Assembly: GCF_001078055.1 (NCBI RefSeq) | Contig: NZ_CP010777.1 | Coordinates: forward strand, 236,408-300,407 | Direction of reading: 5' to 3' | Origin: Rufibacter radiotolerans | GTDB lineage: Bacteria; Bacteroidota; Bacteroidia; Cytophagales; Hymenobacteraceae | DNA length: 64,000 nucleotides | Part shown: positions 23,378 to 35,781 of the stretch, piece by piece | How positions within the stretch are numbered: position 1 is the first letter of the stretch | Layout: each line of letters opens with the position of its first letter | Made by a program: the position numbers and the translations under genes | The notes under the pieces: generated by a model | Told to the model about the DNA's origin: nothing | Database searches by the model: none | What the model saw: only the letters and a program-made list of their open reading frames with translations

Positions 23378-26300
23378 TTGGCTACAAGTAAAACGACAGA
23401 GCGGATTAATTTTGCGTCCATCAAGTCGGTAATAGACTACCCAGACTTTCTGGACGTACAGCTACAGTCTTTCCAAGACTTTTTCCAGTTGGAAACCGCT
23501 GCAGAAAACCGCACGGAAGAAGGCCTTTTCAAAGTATTTGCTGAAAACTTCCCAATCTCTGATTCAAGAGAGAATTTTGTTCTTGAATTCGTAGATTACC
23601 ACGTTGACCCGCCCAAATATTCAGTAGATGAGTGTATTGACCGTGGCTTAACGTACTCAGTTCCTTTAAAGGCGAAACTTCGTTTGATTTGTAATGATAC
23701 AGACAACGAGGATTTTGAAACCATTGAGCAGGAGGTTTTCTTAGGGAACATCCCGTACATGACTGAGAAAGGTTCTTTTGTGATCAATGGCGCAGAGCGC
23801 GTAATTGTTTCCCAGCTGCACCGTTCCCCGGGCGTATTCTTTGCCCAAAGTAAGCATACCAACGGTACTAAATTATATTCAGCCAGAATTATCCCTTTCA
23901 AAGGATCCTGGATTGAATTCGCGACAGACGTAAACAACGTCATGTACGCGTACATTGACCGTAAGAAAAAATTCCCGGTTACTACTCTTTTGCGTGCCAT
24001 TGGCTACGGAACGGACAAAGACATCCTTGACCTGTTCGGGTTGTCCGAGGAAGTGAAGGCAGACAAAAAGACCCTGAAGAATGTAGTAGGTAGAAAACTT
24101 GCTGCAAGGGTTTTGCGCACTTGGACAGAGGATTTCGTGGATGAGGATACCGGTGAAGTGGTATCTATTGACCGTAATGAGGTTCTGTTAGAGCGTGACT
24201 CTGAAGTAAGCGAAGATGATTTAGACGTGATCATTGATTCAGGGGTGAAATCTATCATTCTGCACCGTGAGAACGTTAACATCGCTGACTACAACATTAT
24301 CTATAATACCCTTCAGAAGGATAATTCCAACTCTGAGCAGGAAGCGGTGGAGCAAATCTACCGTCAGCTTAGAAATACAGAGGCTCCTGATGTGGAGACC
24401 GCCCGTGACATTATCCAGAAGTTGTTCTTCAGTGATAAGCGTTATGACTTAGGTGATGTTGGTCGTTATAGAATCAACAAGAAGCTAGGCCTTGACAAAA
24501 ACTGGGAAGCCAAGGTATTGACCAATGAGGACATTGTCCTTATCGTGAAATACCTGATCGGTTTGATAAACTCAAGAGCGGTAGTAGATGATATTGACCA
24601 CTTAAGTAACCGCCGGGTAAGAACGGTAGGGGAGCAGTTATATGCGCAGTTTGGTGTAGGTCTTGCCCGTATGGCCAGAACCATCAAAGAGCGTATGAAC
24701 GTGCGTGATAACGAAGAATTCAAACCGGTTGACTTGATCAACGCGCGTACGCTTTCTTCAGTGATCAACTCCTTCTTTGGTACTAACCAACTGTCTCAGT
24801 TCATGGACCAGACTAACCCGCTGGCAGAAATCACGCACAAGCGTAGAGTATCTGCCCTGGGGCCAGGAGGTCTTTCCAGAGAGCGCGCCGGTTTTGAGGT
24901 ACGTGACGTTCACTATACCCACTACGGCCGTCTTTGTACCATTGAAACGCCAGAGGGACCAAACATTGGTTTGATCTCCTCGCTGTGCGTACACGCCCGC
25001 GTAAACAGCATGGGCTTCATTGAAACCCCTTACCGCAATGTGGTAGACGGGAAAGTAGACATTACATCTACCGTGAAGTACCTGACCGCTGAAGAAGAAG
25101 ACACCCACCACATTGCTCAGGCCAATGCCATCATTGATGACAACGGTAATTTTGTGAATGATAAGGTAAAAGGCCGTTTTGAAGGTGACTTCCCAGTAGT
25201 AGAGCCAGAGCGCTATACGTACATGGACGTTGCCCCTAACCAGATTGTATCGGTGGCGGCTTCCCTGATCCCGTTCCTGGAGCATGATGATGCGAACCGT
25301 GCCTTGATGGGATCAAACATGCAACGTCAGGCCGTTCCTTTGCTTAGACCACAGGCACCAATTGTGGGTACCGGTCTTGAGCTAAGAGCTGCCCTTGACT
25401 CCAGAGCACTGGTGAGAGCCGAAGGCGAAGGATACGTGCATTTCGTAGACGCAGACAAGATCATTATCCATTATGACTTGTCAGAAGCGCAGAAGCTGAT
25501 CAGCTTTGACGCCGAGTATGTTACCTATGACCTGATTAAGTTCCGTCGTACCAACCAGGATACCTGTATCAACCTCACCCCATTGGTGAAGAAGAACGAG
25601 CGGGTAACCAAAGGCCAGCCACTGTGCGAAGGATATGCCACCAACCAGGGAGAGCTTGCCTTAGGTAGAAACCTGCAGGTAGCGTTCATGCCTTGGCAAG
25701 GGTATAATTTTGAAGATGCGATCGTTATCTCTGAACGTGTAGTAAGAGATGACGTCTTTACCTCTATCCACATTGAGGAATTTGAACTGGAAGTTCGCGA
25801 GACCAAGCGTGGGGAAGAAGAGTTAACCTCTGAAATCCCGAACGTGAGCGAGGAAGCCGTTCGTAACCTTGATGAAAACGGGATCATCCGGATTGGTGCT
25901 GAAGTAAAAGAAGGCGACATCCTGATTGGTAAGATCACTCCTAAAGGAGAGACCGACCCAACACCGGAAGAGAAACTTCTTCGTGCCATCTTTGGTGACA
26001 AGGCCGGCGATGTGAAGGATGCTTCCTTGAAGGCGCCGCCATCCTTGAATGGAGTAGTTATTGAGACCAAACTGTTCTCCCGTCCTAAGAAAGACAAAAA
26101 CCTTCGGGCCAAGTCTAAGAAAGAGGTAGAAGAACTGAAGGTGAAATACAACAGTGAACTCAAAGCCGTGAAGAACGTGATGGTTGAGAAACTAGTTGGT
26201 TTACTGGAAGGCAAGACAAGCCAGGGTATCCGTCACCGTTTCGGGGATGAGATGCTGGCCAAAGGTGCCAAGTTTGGTAAGAAGAATATCACAGAAGCCC

Positions 26301-27250
26301 TGTTCCCTGACAAGAACCCTTATAAGGACGAAAGCAACTATGCCGTAGCCGAAGAGGTGAACATGTTCAAGGACCTGATTCTGGAAGGCTGGACCGCCGA
26401 CGAGCAGACCAACCAAATGTTGCTGGAACTGGTGAAAAACTACACCAAGCGCCGCAATATGATTTCTGCCCGTTTCAAGCGCGACCGCTTCACCCTAGAG
26501 GTAGGGGATGAATTACCTGCTGGTATCGTGCAGTTGGCCAAAGTATATATCGCCAAGAAGCGTAAGCTGAAAGTAGGGGATAAGATGGCAGGCCGCCACG
26601 GTAACAAGGGGGTAGTTGCCCGTATCGTGCGTGAAGAAGACATGCCGTTCCTGGAAGATGGAACGCCAATGGACATCGTGTTGAACCCACTAGGGGTACC
26701 TTCCAGAATGAACATCGGCCAGATCTACGAGACAGTTCTAGGCTGGGCTGGTCTTAAGTTGGGACGCAAGTATGCTACCCCAATCTTTGACGGCGCCACT
26801 GAAGAGCAGGTTTCTGCAGAATTGACTGAGGCAGGTGTACCAAAGTACGGCCGTACCTACTTATATGATGGTTTAAGCGGAGATCGTTTTGACCAGCCTA
26901 TTACAGTAGGGGTGATTTACATGCTGAAACTTGGTCACTTAGTGGATGATAAAATGCACGCCCGTTCTATCGGACCATACTCCTTGATTACGCAGCAGCC
27001 ATTGGGTGGTAAAGCCCAGTTTGGTGGTCAGCGTTTCGGTGAGATGGAGGTGTGGGCGTTGGAGGCCTTCGGGGCTGCTAACGTATTGCAGGAAATCCTG
27101 ACCGTTAAGTCTGATGACGTGATTGGTCGTGCCAAGGCCTACGAAGCCATTGTAAAAGGTGACGTATTGCCTAAGCCGAACATCCCAGAGTCATTCAACG
27201 TGTTGATTCACGAACTCAGAGGCTTGGCCTTAGAGATTACGCTGGACTAA
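23378..27250 (+). CDS. rpoB: DNA-directed RNA polymerase subunit beta (TTG start)
   Basis: Catalytic beta subunit of RNA polymerase, 1290 residues counted from TTG at 23378. The N-terminus then reads [24 protein letters not shown], in register with Cytophagales homologues. No in-frame ATG or GTG fits: the frame closes upstream with TAG at 23330, and the next Met is beyond residue 120. The rifampicin-binding region includes [27 protein letters not shown] with the sensitive-type residues. The C-terminal core [16 protein letters not shown] and the end [17 protein letters not shown] are intact. It precedes rpoC by 123 nt. Confidence 0.97.
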   Translation: MATSKTTERINFASIKSVIDYPDFLDVQLQSFQDFFQLETAAENRTEEGLFKVFAENFPISDSRENFVLEFVDYHVDPPKYSVDECIDRGLTYSVPLKAKLRLICNDTDNEDFETIEQEVFLGNIPYMTEKGSFVINGAERVIVSQLHRSPGVFFAQSKHTNGTKLYSARIIPFKGSWIEFATDVNNVMYAYIDRKKKFPVTTLLRAIGYGTDKDILDLFGLSEEVKADKKTLKNVVGRKLAARVLRTWTEDFVDEDTGEVVSIDRNEVLLERDSEVSEDDLDVIIDSGVKSIILHRENVNIADYNIIYNTLQKDNSNSEQEAVEQIYRQLRNTEAPDVETARDIIQKLFFSDKRYDLGDVGRYRINKKLGLDKNWEAKVLTNEDIVLIVKYLIGLINSRAVVDDIDHLSNRRVRTVGEQLYAQFGVGLARMARTIKERMNVRDNEEFKPVDLINARTLSSVINSFFGTNQLSQFMDQTNPLAEITHKRRVSALGPGGLSRERAGFEVRDVHYTHYGRLCTIETPEGPNIGLISSLCVHARVNSMGFIETPYRNVVDGKVDITSTVKYLTAEEEDTHHIAQANAIIDDNGNFVNDKVKGRFEGDFPVVEPERYTYMDVAPNQIVSVAASLIPFLEHDDANRALMGSNMQRQAVPLLRPQAPIVGTGLELRAALDSRALVRAEGEGYVHFVDADKIIIHYDLSEAQKLISFDAEYVTYDLIKFRRTNQDTCINLTPLVKKNERVTKGQPLCEGYATNQGELALGRNLQVAFMPWQGYNFEDAIVISERVVRDDVFTSIHIEEFELEVRETKRGEEELTSEIPNVSEEAVRNLDENGIIRIGAEVKEGDILIGKITPKGETDPTPEEKLLRAIFGDKAGDVKDASLKAPPSLNGVVIETKLFSRPKKDKNLRAKSKKEVEELKVKYNSELKAVKNVMVEKLVGLLEGKTSQGIRHRFGDEMLAKGAKFGKKNITEALFPDKNPYKDESNYAVAEEVNMFKDLILEGWTADEQTNQMLLELVKNYTKRRNMISARFKRDRFTLEVGDELPAGIVQLAKVYIAKKRKLKVGDKMAGRHGNKGVVARIVREEDMPFLEDGTPMDIVLNPLGVPSRMNIGQIYETVLGWAGLKLGRKYATPIFDGATEEQVSAELTEAGVPKYGRTYLYDGLSGDRFDQPITVGVIYMLKLGHLVDDKMHARSIGPYSLITQQPLGGKAQFGGQRFGEMEVWALEAFGAANVLQEILTVKSDDVIGRAKAYEAIVKGDVLPKPNIPESFNVLIHELRGLALEITLD

Positions 27251-27253
27251 TAA

Positions 27254-27314
27254 GCTGTTTTGGAGGAGATTTCAGGAAAACAGGCTCAAAACGCCTGGGC
27301 CTGGAATCTCCCTC
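27254..27314. repeat. Diverged palindrome and hairpin in the rpoB-rpoC spacer
   Basis: Contains GCTGTTTT...GAAAACAGGCTCAAAACGCC, a decayed member of the palindrome family, nested in a larger imperfect inverted repeat GGAGGAGATTTCAGG (about 27262-27276) / CCTGGAATCTCCCTC (27300-27314). There is no T-run, so it need not terminate transcription. Confidence 0.55.
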
Positions 27315-27373
27315 TTACGCGTTAGAAAGCCCGCACAGTAAAAAGGAATTTTACATATCTAGCAACACATAAA

Positions 27374-30300
27374 ATGGCGTTAGCAAGAAATAAAAAATTA
27401 ATCCAGGACTTCTCTAAAGTTACCATCAGCCTGGCCTCTCCAGAATCAATCCTGGAAAGATCAAATGGTGAAGTAACCAAACCGGAAACCATCAACTACA
27501 GAACCTACAAGCCAGAGATGGGTGGTCTGTTCTGCGAGCGGATTTTCGGACCGGTGAAGGACTGGGAATGTCACTGCGGTAAATACAAGAGAATCCGTTA
27601 CAAAGGGATTATTTGTGACCGCTGCGGGGTAGAAGTAACAGAGAAGAAAGTGCGCCGCGAGCGCATGGGCCATATTGAGTTGGTAGTACCGGTAGCGCAT
27701 ATCTGGTACTTCAAGTCACTGCCAAACAAAATTGGTTATCTGTTAGGCTTACCAACCAAGAAGCTTGACCAGATCATCTATTATGAGCGGTATGTAGTGA
27801 TCCAGTCTGGTATCCTGGCGGAAGACGGCGTGAACGTGTTGGACTTCCTCACCGAGGATGAGTACTTGGACATGATTGACAAGCTGCCTCGTGAGAACCA
27901 GATGTTGGACAACCATGATCCAAACAAGTTCATCGCGAAGATGGGTGCTGAGGCGTTACAGATGTTACTGGAGCGCATCAACCTTGATGACCTGTCCTAT
28001 GACCTGCGTTACTCTGCCGCCCATGAGACTTCTCAGCAGCGGAAAGCAGAAGCCCTTAAGCGCCTGCGCGTAGTAGAGGCTTTCCGTGACGCTTCCACAA
28101 GAATTGAGAACAAGCCGGAGTGGATGATTATCCGCATGGTGCCTGTGATTCCGCCGGAATTGCGTCCGTTGGTTCCATTGGATGGTGGCCGTTTCGCTAC
28201 CTCTGACTTGAACGACCTGTACCGCCGTGTAATCATCCGTAATAACCGTCTGAAGCGCCTGATCGAGATCAAAGCGCCAGAGGTAATTCTCCGGAACGAG
28301 AAGCGTATGTTGCAGGAAGCCGTTGACTCCCTGTTTGACAACTCACGTAAAGTGAATGCGGTTCGTGCCGAAGGTAACCGTGCCTTGAAATCACTTTCAG
28401 ACATGCTGAAAGGTAAGCAAGGACGTTTCCGTCAGAACTTACTTGGAAAGCGGGTTGACTACTCTGGCCGTTCGGTAATTGTAGTAGGTCCTGAATTGAA
28501 ACTGCATGAGTGCGGTCTGCCAAAGAACATGGCCGCTGAGCTTTTCAAGCCGTTCATCATCCGTAAGCTTATTGAGCGCGGTATTGTGAAAACGGTTAAG
28601 TCTGCCAAGAAAATTGTAGACAGAAAAGACCCTGTAGTTTGGGATATCCTGGAGAATGTGCTGAAAGGGCACCCTGTCCTGTTGAACCGTGCTCCTACGC
28701 TCCACAGATTGGGTATCCAAGCCTTCCAGCCAAAGCTGATTGAAGGAAAAGCGATCCAGCTTCACCCATTAGTAACCACCGCATTCAACGCCGACTTTGA
28801 CGGTGACCAGATGGCAGTGCACGTTCCCCTGGGACCTGCTGCAATCCTGGAAGCCTCAACCTTGATGTTGGCCTCACACAATATCCTGAACCCTGCTAAC
28901 GGTGCCCCTATTGCGGTACCTTCTCAGGACATGGTATTGGGTCTATATTACGTGACCAAAGGCAAGCGTACCACTGAGAATGAAGTCATTCAAGGGGAAG
29001 GCATGTCTTTCTATAGCGCCGAAGAAGTTATCATCGCTATCAATGAAGGTCGTCTGTCTAAGCACGCCTTCATTAAAGTAAGAGCGAAGATAGTAGATGA
29101 CAGCGGTGAGCTGGTAACCAAATCTATTGAGACAGTAGCCGGACGGGTACTCTTCAATCAGTTTGTGCCAGAAGAAGTGGGTTACGTAGACGAACTATTG
29201 TCTAAAAAGAAATTGCAGCAGATCATCTCCCGCGTGTTCAAAGTAACAGGTATGGCGAGAACTGCTCAGTTCCTGGATGATATCAAAACCCTGGGATTCC
29301 AGTCTGCCTACAAAGGCGGCCTGTCCATGGGCTTAGGTGACATCGTGATCCCTAAAGAAAAAGATATCCTGGTTGCTCAGGCCAAAAAAGATGTAGATGC
29401 TGTTTGGGCTAACTACTCTATGGGTCTTATCACTGATAACGAGCGTTACAACCAGGTAATTGATATCTGGACCCGTATCAACAACCAGATCACTGAAACG
29501 TTGATGTCCCGTCTTGAGAAAGACGACCAGGGCTTCAACTCCATCTTTATGATGATGCACTCAGGAGCCCGTGGTTCCAGAGAGCAGATCCGTCAGTTGG
29601 GTGGTATGCGGGGTCTGATGGCTAAGCCACAAAAATCATTGCAAGGTTCAGTAGGGGAGATCATTGAAAACCCAATTCTATCTAACTTCAAAGAAGGTCT
29701 GGATGTAATTGAGTACTTCATCTCAACCCACGGTGCCCGTAAAGGTCTAGCCGATACGGCCTTGAAAACAGCGGATGCTGGTTACCTGACCCGTCGTCTG
29801 GTAGACGTATCACAAGACGTGATCGTGAACGAAGAAGACTGCGGTACATTACGTGGCCTGGAAGTAAGCGCCCTGAAAGACAACGAGGATATTGTTGAAT
29901 CACTGTCTGAGCGTATTCTGGGTCGAGTGAACGTGCATGATATCGTGGATCCGTTAACCAATGCCATCATCCTGGAATCTGGTCATGAGATTACGGAAGA
30001 AGTGGCACGCATCATTGAGAACACCGCCATTGAAAGCGTGGAGATCCGTTCTGTATTGACTTGTGAGACCAAGCGTGGTATTTGTGCCAAGTGCTACGGG
30101 CGTAACTTGTCTACCGGACGCATGGTGCAAAAAGGAGAGGCCGTTGGTGTAATTGCTGCCCAATCCATTGGTGAGCCAGGTACACAGCTTACCCTCCGTA
30201 CCTTCCACGTAGGTGGTACTGCCTCTAACATTGCGGTAGATGCAGCCATCAGAGCCAAATTCAACGGGGTAGTAGAGTTCGAAGATGTTCGGACCCTGGA

Positions 30301-31690
30301 TACTGCCAACGCGGAAGGAGAACTCGTGAAGGTAGTGATGGGACGTTCTGGTGAGGTGAAAATCATTGACCCAACTACCGGAAAGCTGTTAATCAGTAAC
30401 CACGTTCCTTACGGTTCATTCCTGATTGTAAATGAAGGACAGACCGTAACCAAAGGAGACGAGCTTTGTAATTGGGATCCGTATAACGCAGTTATCTTGT
30501 CTGAGTTTGACGGTACCATTGCCTACGAGTCCATCGTGGACGGTATCACGTTCCGTGAGGAATCTGATGAGCAGACAGGTCACCGTGAGAAAGTGATCAT
30601 TGAAACCAAGGATAAGACGAAAAACCCTGCCATTGTTATCAACCCAGCAAACGGCGAGCCTAAAACCTACAACATTCCAGTAGGAGCTCACTTAGCCGTG
30701 GAAGACGGACAGAAAATCAAAGCGGGTCAGATTATCTCTAAAATCCCTCGTGCCATTGGTAAGACCCGTGATATCACGGGTGGTCTACCACGCGTTACGG
30801 AGCTCTTTGAGGCACGTAACCCGTCAAACCCAGCGGTAGTGAGTGAGATTGACGGTGTAGTGACCTACGGTGGCGTGAAACGCGGTAACCGTGAGATCTA
30901 CATTGAGTCTAAGGACGGTGTGAAGAAGAAGTACATGGTGCCACTCTCCAAGCACATCCTGGTTCAGGACAATGACTTCGTGCGCGCCGGTGTTCCGTTA
31001 TCAGACGGGGCCATCACGCCAAACGATATCCTGAACATCCAGGGCCCGGGTGCAGTGCAGGAATACTTAGTGAACGAGATTCAGGAAGTATACCGTCTGC
31101 AAGGGGTGAAGATCAATGACAAGCACATTGAAGTAGTGGTTCGTCAGATGATGCAGAAAGTGAACGTGCTTGACCCAGGTGACACCAGCTTCCTAGAGAA
31201 CCAGACAGTGGATAAGGTAACGTTCATGGAAGAGAATGATATGATCATTGACATGAAAGTAGTGGAAGATGCAGGAGACTCTTCGGCCATGAAACCAGGT
31301 ATGATTGTAACGGCCCGCCGCTTGCGCGATGAGAACTCTAGCCTGAAGCGTCGTGACCTGCGTCTGGTAACCGTGCGTGATGCACAACCAGCCGTGTCAA
31401 GACCAACCTTGCAGGGTATCACACAAGCTTCATTGGGTACACAAAGCTTTATCTCGGCGGCTTCCTTCCAGGAGACTACCAAGGTGTTGAGCGAGGCAGC
31501 TATCAAAGGAAAAGCAGACGAATTACTGGGCTTGAAAGAGAACGTAATTGTAGGTCACTTGATCCCGGCAGGTACCGGCTTGCGCGAGTACACCAAAATC
31601 ATTGTAGGCTCTAAGGATGAGTATGAAGCTCTGACCGCCAGCAGACAAGCAGGTTTGAAAGCAAAGCAAGGCGAACTGCAAGAGAAATAG
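27374..31690 (+). CDS. rpoC: DNA-directed RNA polymerase subunit beta'
   Basis: Catalytic beta' subunit, 1438 residues. The N-terminal zinc site is C66, C68, C81 and C84. The active-site motif NADFDGDQ has the magnesium-binding aspartates D474, D476 and D478. The second zinc cluster lies in [16 protein letters not shown], followed by [16 protein letters not shown] of the trigger-loop region. The unusually long downstream part is typical of Bacteroidota. It is followed 4 nt later by the DUF3467 gene. Confidence 0.99.
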   Translation: MALARNKKLIQDFSKVTISLASPESILERSNGEVTKPETINYRTYKPEMGGLFCERIFGPVKDWECHCGKYKRIRYKGIICDRCGVEVTEKKVRRERMGHIELVVPVAHIWYFKSLPNKIGYLLGLPTKKLDQIIYYERYVVIQSGILAEDGVNVLDFLTEDEYLDMIDKLPRENQMLDNHDPNKFIAKMGAEALQMLLERINLDDLSYDLRYSAAHETSQQRKAEALKRLRVVEAFRDASTRIENKPEWMIIRMVPVIPPELRPLVPLDGGRFATSDLNDLYRRVIIRNNRLKRLIEIKAPEVILRNEKRMLQEAVDSLFDNSRKVNAVRAEGNRALKSLSDMLKGKQGRFRQNLLGKRVDYSGRSVIVVGPELKLHECGLPKNMAAELFKPFIIRKLIERGIVKTVKSAKKIVDRKDPVVWDILENVLKGHPVLLNRAPTLHRLGIQAFQPKLIEGKAIQLHPLVTTAFNADFDGDQMAVHVPLGPAAILEASTLMLASHNILNPANGAPIAVPSQDMVLGLYYVTKGKRTTENEVIQGEGMSFYSAEEVIIAINEGRLSKHAFIKVRAKIVDDSGELVTKSIETVAGRVLFNQFVPEEVGYVDELLSKKKLQQIISRVFKVTGMARTAQFLDDIKTLGFQSAYKGGLSMGLGDIVIPKEKDILVAQAKKDVDAVWANYSMGLITDNERYNQVIDIWTRINNQITETLMSRLEKDDQGFNSIFMMMHSGARGSREQIRQLGGMRGLMAKPQKSLQGSVGEIIENPILSNFKEGLDVIEYFISTHGARKGLADTALKTADAGYLTRRLVDVSQDVIVNEEDCGTLRGLEVSALKDNEDIVESLSERILGRVNVHDIVDPLTNAIILESGHEITEEVARIIENTAIESVEIRSVLTCETKRGICAKCYGRNLSTGRMVQKGEAVGVIAAQSIGEPGTQLTLRTFHVGGTASNIAVDAAIRAKFNGVVEFEDVRTLDTANAEGELVKVVMGRSGEVKIIDPTTGKLLISNHVPYGSFLIVNEGQTVTKGDELCNWDPYNAVILSEFDGTIAYESIVDGITFREESDEQTGHREKVIIETKDKTKNPAIVINPANGEPKTYNIPVGAHLAVEDGQKIKAGQIISKIPRAIGKTRDITGGLPRVTELFEARNPSNPAVVSEIDGVVTYGGVKRGNREIYIESKDGVKKKYMVPLSKHILVQDNDFVRAGVPLSDGAITPNDILNIQGPGAVQEYLVNEIQEVYRLQGVKINDKHIEVVVRQMMQKVNVLDPGDTSFLENQTVDKVTFMEENDMIIDMKVVEDAGDSSAMKPGMIVTARRLRDENSSLKRRDLRLVTVRDAQPAVSRPTLQGITQASLGTQSFISAASFQETTKVLSEAAIKGKADELLGLKENVIVGHLIPAGTGLREYTKIIVGSKDEYEALTASRQAGLKAKQGELQEK

Positions 31691-31694
31691 TAAA

Positions 31695-32009
31695 ATGGCT
31701 GCCGAAGAACAACAGGGACAGATCAATATTGAATTGACCGAGGAAATTGCAGAGGGCGAGTACGCAAACCTGGCCATGATTGCACATTCCCACAGTGAGT
31801 TTGTGCTTGATTTTATCCGGCTTATGCCGGGCATCCCTAAGGCAAAAGTGAAAGCAAGAGTGGTGATTACTCCAGAGCATGCCAAGCGTTTCTTGGTTGC
31901 TTTGGAGGAAAACATCCTAAAGTATGAGCAAAGTTTTGGGGCCATAAAGCAGACGCCGGAAGCCCCCAGCTTTCCTCTAAATTTTGGGGGAACCATTGGC
32001 GAAGCCTAA
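31695..32009 (+). CDS. DUF3467 family protein
   Basis: A 104-residue soluble protein of the DUF3467 family, whose conserved core here is GEYANLAMIAHSHSEFVLDFIRLMPGIPKAKVKARVVITPEHAKRFL-like (read from about residue 20 to 66). The family has no proven role. The gene starts 4 nt after rpoC, so it is the last gene of the rpoBC operon, an arrangement that recurs in Bacteroidota. This suggests a role connected with transcription, but that is inference from position alone. Confidence 0.85.
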   Translation: MAAEEQQGQINIELTEEIAEGEYANLAMIAHSHSEFVLDFIRLMPGIPKAKVKARVVITPEHAKRFLVALEENILKYEQSFGAIKQTPEAPSFPLNFGGTIGEA

Positions 32010-32035
32010 GCCATTAATAATTAATGAATTAAAAC

Positions 32036-32067
32036 TTTGAATTTGCAAAGTAGATTTTATACCTTTG
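32036..32067 (+). promoter_or_regulatory. rpsL operon promoter
   Basis: The -33 TTTG (32036-32039) and a perfect -7 TACCTTTG (32060-32067) are separated by 20 nt, in the 102-nt spacer before rpsL. Confidence 0.8.
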
Positions 32068-32111
32068 CAAACCCATTTTTGAAGAGAAGAATCTATTTAA
32101 AAGTTTAGTAA

Positions 32112-32528
32112 ATGCCTACTATACAACAATTAGTAAGAAAGGGAAGAGAAGCGCTAACATCAAAGTCGAAATCCCCAGCCCTTGACTCATGCCCACAGAG
32201 ACGTGGCGTGTGCACACGCGTTTACACAACCACACCTAAGAAACCTAACTCCGCTATGCGGAAGGTGGCTCGTGTGCGTTTGACAAACGGCAAAGAAGTC
32301 AATGCCTATATCCCGGGTGAAGGCCACAACCTACAGGAACACTCCATTGTGTTAATCAGAGGTGGTCGTGTGAAAGACTTACCAGGTGTAAGATATCACA
32401 TTATCCGTGGAGCTTTGGATACAGCTGGTGTAAATGGCCGTCTGCAGTCCCGTTCTAAATACGGAGCAAAACGTCCTAAACCAGGTCAACCAGCAGCAGC
32501 TGCAGGAAAAGGCGGTAAGAAAAAATAA
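32112..32528 (+). CDS. rpsL: 30S ribosomal protein S12
   Basis: Decoding-centre protein. It has 138 residues, about 14 longer than the E. coli protein because of an Ala/Gly/Lys-rich tail ([14 protein letters not shown]). The [11 protein letters not shown] loop retains the lysine (Lys43) whose change gives streptomycin resistance elsewhere, so the site looks wild type. It is first in the transcript from the promoter at 32036-32067. Confidence 0.98.
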   Translation: MPTIQQLVRKGREALTSKSKSPALDSCPQRRGVCTRVYTTTPKKPNSAMRKVARVRLTNGKEVNAYIPGEGHNLQEHSIVLIRGGRVKDLPGVRYHIIRGALDTAGVNGRLQSRSKYGAKRPKPGQPAAAAGKGGKKK

Positions 32529-32541
32529 TTGAGTTAAGACA

Positions 32542-33009
32542 ATGAGAAAAGCGAAACCAAAGAAGAGAATTCTTCTTCCTGATCCAAAATACAAAGAAAC
32601 TCTAGTTACCCGTTTTGTAAACTACCTGATGGTAGACGGTAAAAAGAGCGTTGCATACCGGATTTTCTATGATGCCTGTGATTTAGTTGAGAAAAGAACT
32701 AAAGAAAGCGGATTAGAGACCTGGAAAAAAGCATTGAACAACATCATGCCAGGTGTAGAGGTGAAAAGCCGCCGTGTAGGTGGTGCCACTTTCCAGGTGC
32801 CTACTGAGGTTCGCCCTGACAGAAAGATCTCTCTTGGTATTAAATGGATGATCTCTTACGCTCGCAAGAGAGGTGAGAAAACCATGATGGATAAATTGGC
32901 AGGTGAGATTATCGCCGCAGCCAAAGGAGAAGGTGCTGCTGTGAAGAAGAAAGATGATACGCACAGAATGGCGGAAGCCAACAAAGCATTCTCACATTTC
33001 AGATTCTAA
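32542..33009 (+). CDS. rpsG: 30S ribosomal protein S7
   Basis: Primary binder that nucleates the 30S head. It has 155 residues. Features are [17 protein letters not shown] at the N-terminus, [22 protein letters not shown] (about 67-88) and the C-terminal helix [12 protein letters not shown]. It lies between rpsL (13 nt) and fusA (2 nt). Confidence 0.98.
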   Translation: MRKAKPKKRILLPDPKYKETLVTRFVNYLMVDGKKSVAYRIFYDACDLVEKRTKESGLETWKKALNNIMPGVEVKSRRVGGATFQVPTEVRPDRKISLGIKWMISYARKRGEKTMMDKLAGEIIAAAKGEGAAVKKKDDTHRMAEANKAFSHFRF

Positions 33010-33011
33010 GA

Positions 33012-35111
33012 ATGGCTAGGGATTTAAGATTTACAAGAAATATAGGGATTGCCGCGCACATTGATGCCGGTAAAACCACTACTACAGAGCGTATCCTTTA
33101 CTATGCTGGTGTAAGCCACAAAATAGGAGAGGTACACGATGGAGCAGCCACAATGGACTGGATGGAGCAGGAGCAGGAAAGAGGTATCACAATTACTTCA
33201 GCTGCAACTACTGTAAACTGGGACTACAGAGGCGACAAATACCATATCAACATTATTGATACTCCAGGTCACGTTGACTTTACCGTAGAGGTAAACCGTT
33301 CCCTGCGTGTATTAGATGGTCTGGTTTTCTTATTCAGTGCGGTAGATGGGGTTGAGCCTCAGTCTGAGACCAACTGGAGATTAGCTGACAACTACAAAGT
33401 TGCCCGTATTGGTTTCGTTAACAAAATGGACCGTTCAGGCGCAGACTTCTTAGGCGTATGCAAGCAGGTAAAAGAAATGTTGGGCAGTAATGCCGTAGCA
33501 TTACAGTTACCTATTGGCGCTGAAGATAACTTTGAAGGAGTTGTTGACTTAGTAAACTTCAGAGGTATCAAATGGAATGAGCACGATAAAGGCATGACCT
33601 TTACCGAGGTTCCAATTCCTGATGATATGCTGGAGGAAGCAGAAGAATACAGAGAGAAACTTCTGGAAGCTGTTGCTGACTATGATGACGCTTTAATGGA
33701 GAAATACTTTGAAGACCCATCCTCTATCACTGAGGCTGAGATCTTGGAAGCACTTCGTAAGGCTACTATTGACATGGCTATTGTACCTATGCTTTGCGGT
33801 TCTTCCTTCAAGAACAAAGGCGTACAAACCATGCTGGACTATGTAATGGCGCTTTGCCCATCTCCAATGGACAAAGAAAGCATTTCAGGTACCAACCCAG
33901 ACACAGGAGAAGAAGTAACCCGTAAGCCAAGTGAAAGCGAGCCTTTCGCTGGTCTGGCTTTCAAAATTGCTACTGACCCTTACGTAGGTCGCCTTTGTTT
34001 CGTACGTGCCTATTCAGGTGTGTTGGAGTCAGGTTCTTACGTGTACAACACCCGTTCAAATAACAAAGAGCGTATCTCCCGTATCTTCCAGATGCACGCC
34101 AACAAGCAGAACCAAATTGAAAGATTGGCTGCCGGTGACATTGGAGCGGTAGTAGGCTTTAAGGATATCAAAACTGGAGATACCCTTTGCGACCAAAACG
34201 CGAAAATCGTTCTGGAATCAATGGACTTCCCAGAGCCGGTAATCGGTTACGCTATTGAGCCTAAAACTCAAGCTGACTCTGATAAAATGGGTATGGCCAT
34301 TGCCAAATTGGTGGAAGAGGATCCAACTCTTCACGTAAACACTGATGAGGAAACCGGACAGACCATTCTTAGAGGAATGGGCGAGCTTCACCTGGAAATC
34401 ATCATTGACCGGATGAAGCGTGAGTTCAAGGTTGAGTTGAACCAAGGTGCTCCACAAGTAGCTTACAAAGAAACCATCACCAAAACTATTGAACACAGAG
34501 AAGTGTACAAGAAGCAGTCTGGTGGACGTGGTAAATTCGCTGACATCGTGTTCACCATGGGTCCACGCGAAGATGGTAAGCAAGGCCTGGAGTTTGAAAA
34601 CGCCATTGTAGGTGGTGTGATTCCAAGAGAATTCATCCCGCCGGTACAAAAAGGATTTGAAGAAGCAATGAAGAACGGTATTTTGGCCGGCTTCCCTGTA
34701 GACTCAATGAAGGTGCGTTTGTTCCACGGTTCTTTCCACGACGTTGACTCTGATGCCTTGTCATTTGAATTGGCCGCCCGTGCTGGTTTCAAAGAAGCTG
34801 GTAAGCAATGTGCTCCTAGACTTCTCGAGCCTATCATGGCAGTAGACGTGGTAACTCCAGATGAGTACACAGGTCCAGTTACCGGTGACTTGAACAGAAG
34901 AAGAGGAATCATGAAAGGGATGGATACCAAAGGTACTTCCACTGTAGTGAAGGCTGAGGTTCCATTATCAGAACTGTTTGGTTACGTGACTGACTTACGT
35001 ACCATCACTTCAGGTAGAGCAACTGCTTCTCTTACATTTGACCACTACGAGCAGGTGCCAACTAACTTGGCTGAAGGAATCATTGCAAAAATTAAAGGGA
35101 CTTCGAAATAG
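33012..35111 (+). CDS. fusA: Elongation factor G
   Basis: Translocation GTPase, also acting with RRF in recycling. It has 699 residues. The P-loop AHIDAGKTT is at 15-23, switch II reads [10 protein letters not shown], and the G4 motif is NKMD. Domain IV includes [12 protein letters not shown] and [18 protein letters not shown]. It starts 2 nt after rpsG and is followed by rpsJ after 10 nt, with no tuf between them, as in other Bacteroidota. Confidence 0.98.
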   Translation: MARDLRFTRNIGIAAHIDAGKTTTTERILYYAGVSHKIGEVHDGAATMDWMEQEQERGITITSAATTVNWDYRGDKYHINIIDTPGHVDFTVEVNRSLRVLDGLVFLFSAVDGVEPQSETNWRLADNYKVARIGFVNKMDRSGADFLGVCKQVKEMLGSNAVALQLPIGAEDNFEGVVDLVNFRGIKWNEHDKGMTFTEVPIPDDMLEEAEEYREKLLEAVADYDDALMEKYFEDPSSITEAEILEALRKATIDMAIVPMLCGSSFKNKGVQTMLDYVMALCPSPMDKESISGTNPDTGEEVTRKPSESEPFAGLAFKIATDPYVGRLCFVRAYSGVLESGSYVYNTRSNNKERISRIFQMHANKQNQIERLAAGDIGAVVGFKDIKTGDTLCDQNAKIVLESMDFPEPVIGYAIEPKTQADSDKMGMAIAKLVEEDPTLHVNTDEETGQTILRGMGELHLEIIIDRMKREFKVELNQGAPQVAYKETITKTIEHREVYKKQSGGRGKFADIVFTMGPREDGKQGLEFENAIVGGVIPREFIPPVQKGFEEAMKNGILAGFPVDSMKVRLFHGSFHDVDSDALSFELAARAGFKEAGKQCAPRLLEPIMAVDVVTPDEYTGPVTGDLNRRRGIMKGMDTKGTSTVVKAEVPLSELFGYVTDLRTITSGRATASLTFDHYEQVPTNLAEGIIAKIKGTSK

Positions 35112-35121
35112 TTGAAATAGA

Positions 35122-35427
35122 ATGAATCAAAAGATCAGAATCAAACTGAAATCTTACGATCACAATCTGGTAGATAAATCATCAGAGAAAATCGTGAAAG
35201 CGGTAAAAGCAACTGGTGCGATCGTGAGTGGTCCCATTCCATTGCCAACTGAAAAGGACATCTTCACTGTTTTGCGTTCACCCCACGTGAACAAAAAAGC
35301 AAGAGAGCAGTTCCAGCTTTGCACCTATAAGAGATTGGTAGATATTTATTCTACTTCCTCTAAAACGGTAGATGCATTGATGAAGCTTGAATTACCAAGC
35401 GGCGTTGATGTGGAAATCAAAGTTTGA
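35122..35427 (+). CDS. rpsJ: 30S ribosomal protein S10
   Basis: 30S head protein, also the NusE partner of NusB in antitermination. It has 101 residues. [29 protein letters not shown] is the conserved loop region (read from about residue 35). It closes the rpsL-rpsG-fusA-rpsJ unit with a strong terminator instead of running on to rplC. Confidence 0.98.
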   Translation: MNQKIRIKLKSYDHNLVDKSSEKIVKAVKATGAIVSGPIPLPTEKDIFTVLRSPHVNKKAREQFQLCTYKRLVDIYSTSSKTVDALMKLELPSGVDVEIKV

Positions 35428-35442
35428 TAAACTACATAAGGT

Positions 35443-35476
35443 AAAAAAGGGAGAGGGCAACCTCTCCCTTTTTTTA
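35443..35476 (+). terminator. rpsJ intrinsic terminator
   Basis: AAAAAAGGGAGAGG / CCTCTCCCTTTTTTT with a very small loop and a 7-nt T-run. Confidence 0.88.
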
Positions 35477-35496
35477 TATCCATGGGTTAAATTTTC

Positions 35497-35534
35497 TGTT
35501 TTGGGGCCATTTTAAGAAAAATAGGCTCAAAACG
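35497..35534. repeat. GGCCTGTTTT palindrome copy
   Basis: TGTTTTGGGGCCATTTT, loop, AAAATAGGCTCAAAACG, in the rpsJ-rplC spacer. Confidence 0.65.
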
Positions 35535-35597
35535 GAATGCTGGCAGAATTAATTAAGCCAGTAAATTCAGGCTATAAATCATATTGAAAAGGGATTC

Positions 35598-35635
35598 TGT
35601 TTTGAGCATGTTTTTGAAAAAACGTGCTTAAAACA
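35598..35635. repeat. GGCCTGTTTT palindrome copy (variant core)
   Basis: TGTTTTGAGCATGTTTTT / AAAACGTGCTTAAAACA. The GGCC core is replaced by compensating changes (GAGCATG with CGTGCTT), so the stem is kept while the sequence differs. Confidence 0.6.
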
Positions 35636-35750
35636 AAGGAGCACAAGGTTATATAAAGGAAAGCACTAAAGGACTTGGAAAGAAAAGGAGGGGGCGGGGA
35701 GACCAGAACCCAATTACATTACTATCTGAAAACAAATAATTTAGGATAGC

Positions 35751-35781
35751 TTGTAAAATAAAAATTAAATATAGAACTTTG
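35751..35781 (+). promoter_or_regulatory. Candidate rplC operon promoter
   Basis: TTG at 35751-35753 and GAACTTTG at 35774-35781 (6 of 8 to TAnnTTTG) with 20-nt spacing, about 60 nt before rplC. It is weaker than the other promoters by sequence. Confidence 0.5.

Noticed and set aside
23371..23378. CAACTTTG as a -7 promoter box for rpoB
   Set aside because: It overlaps the start codon itself, so a transcript from it would begin inside the gene.
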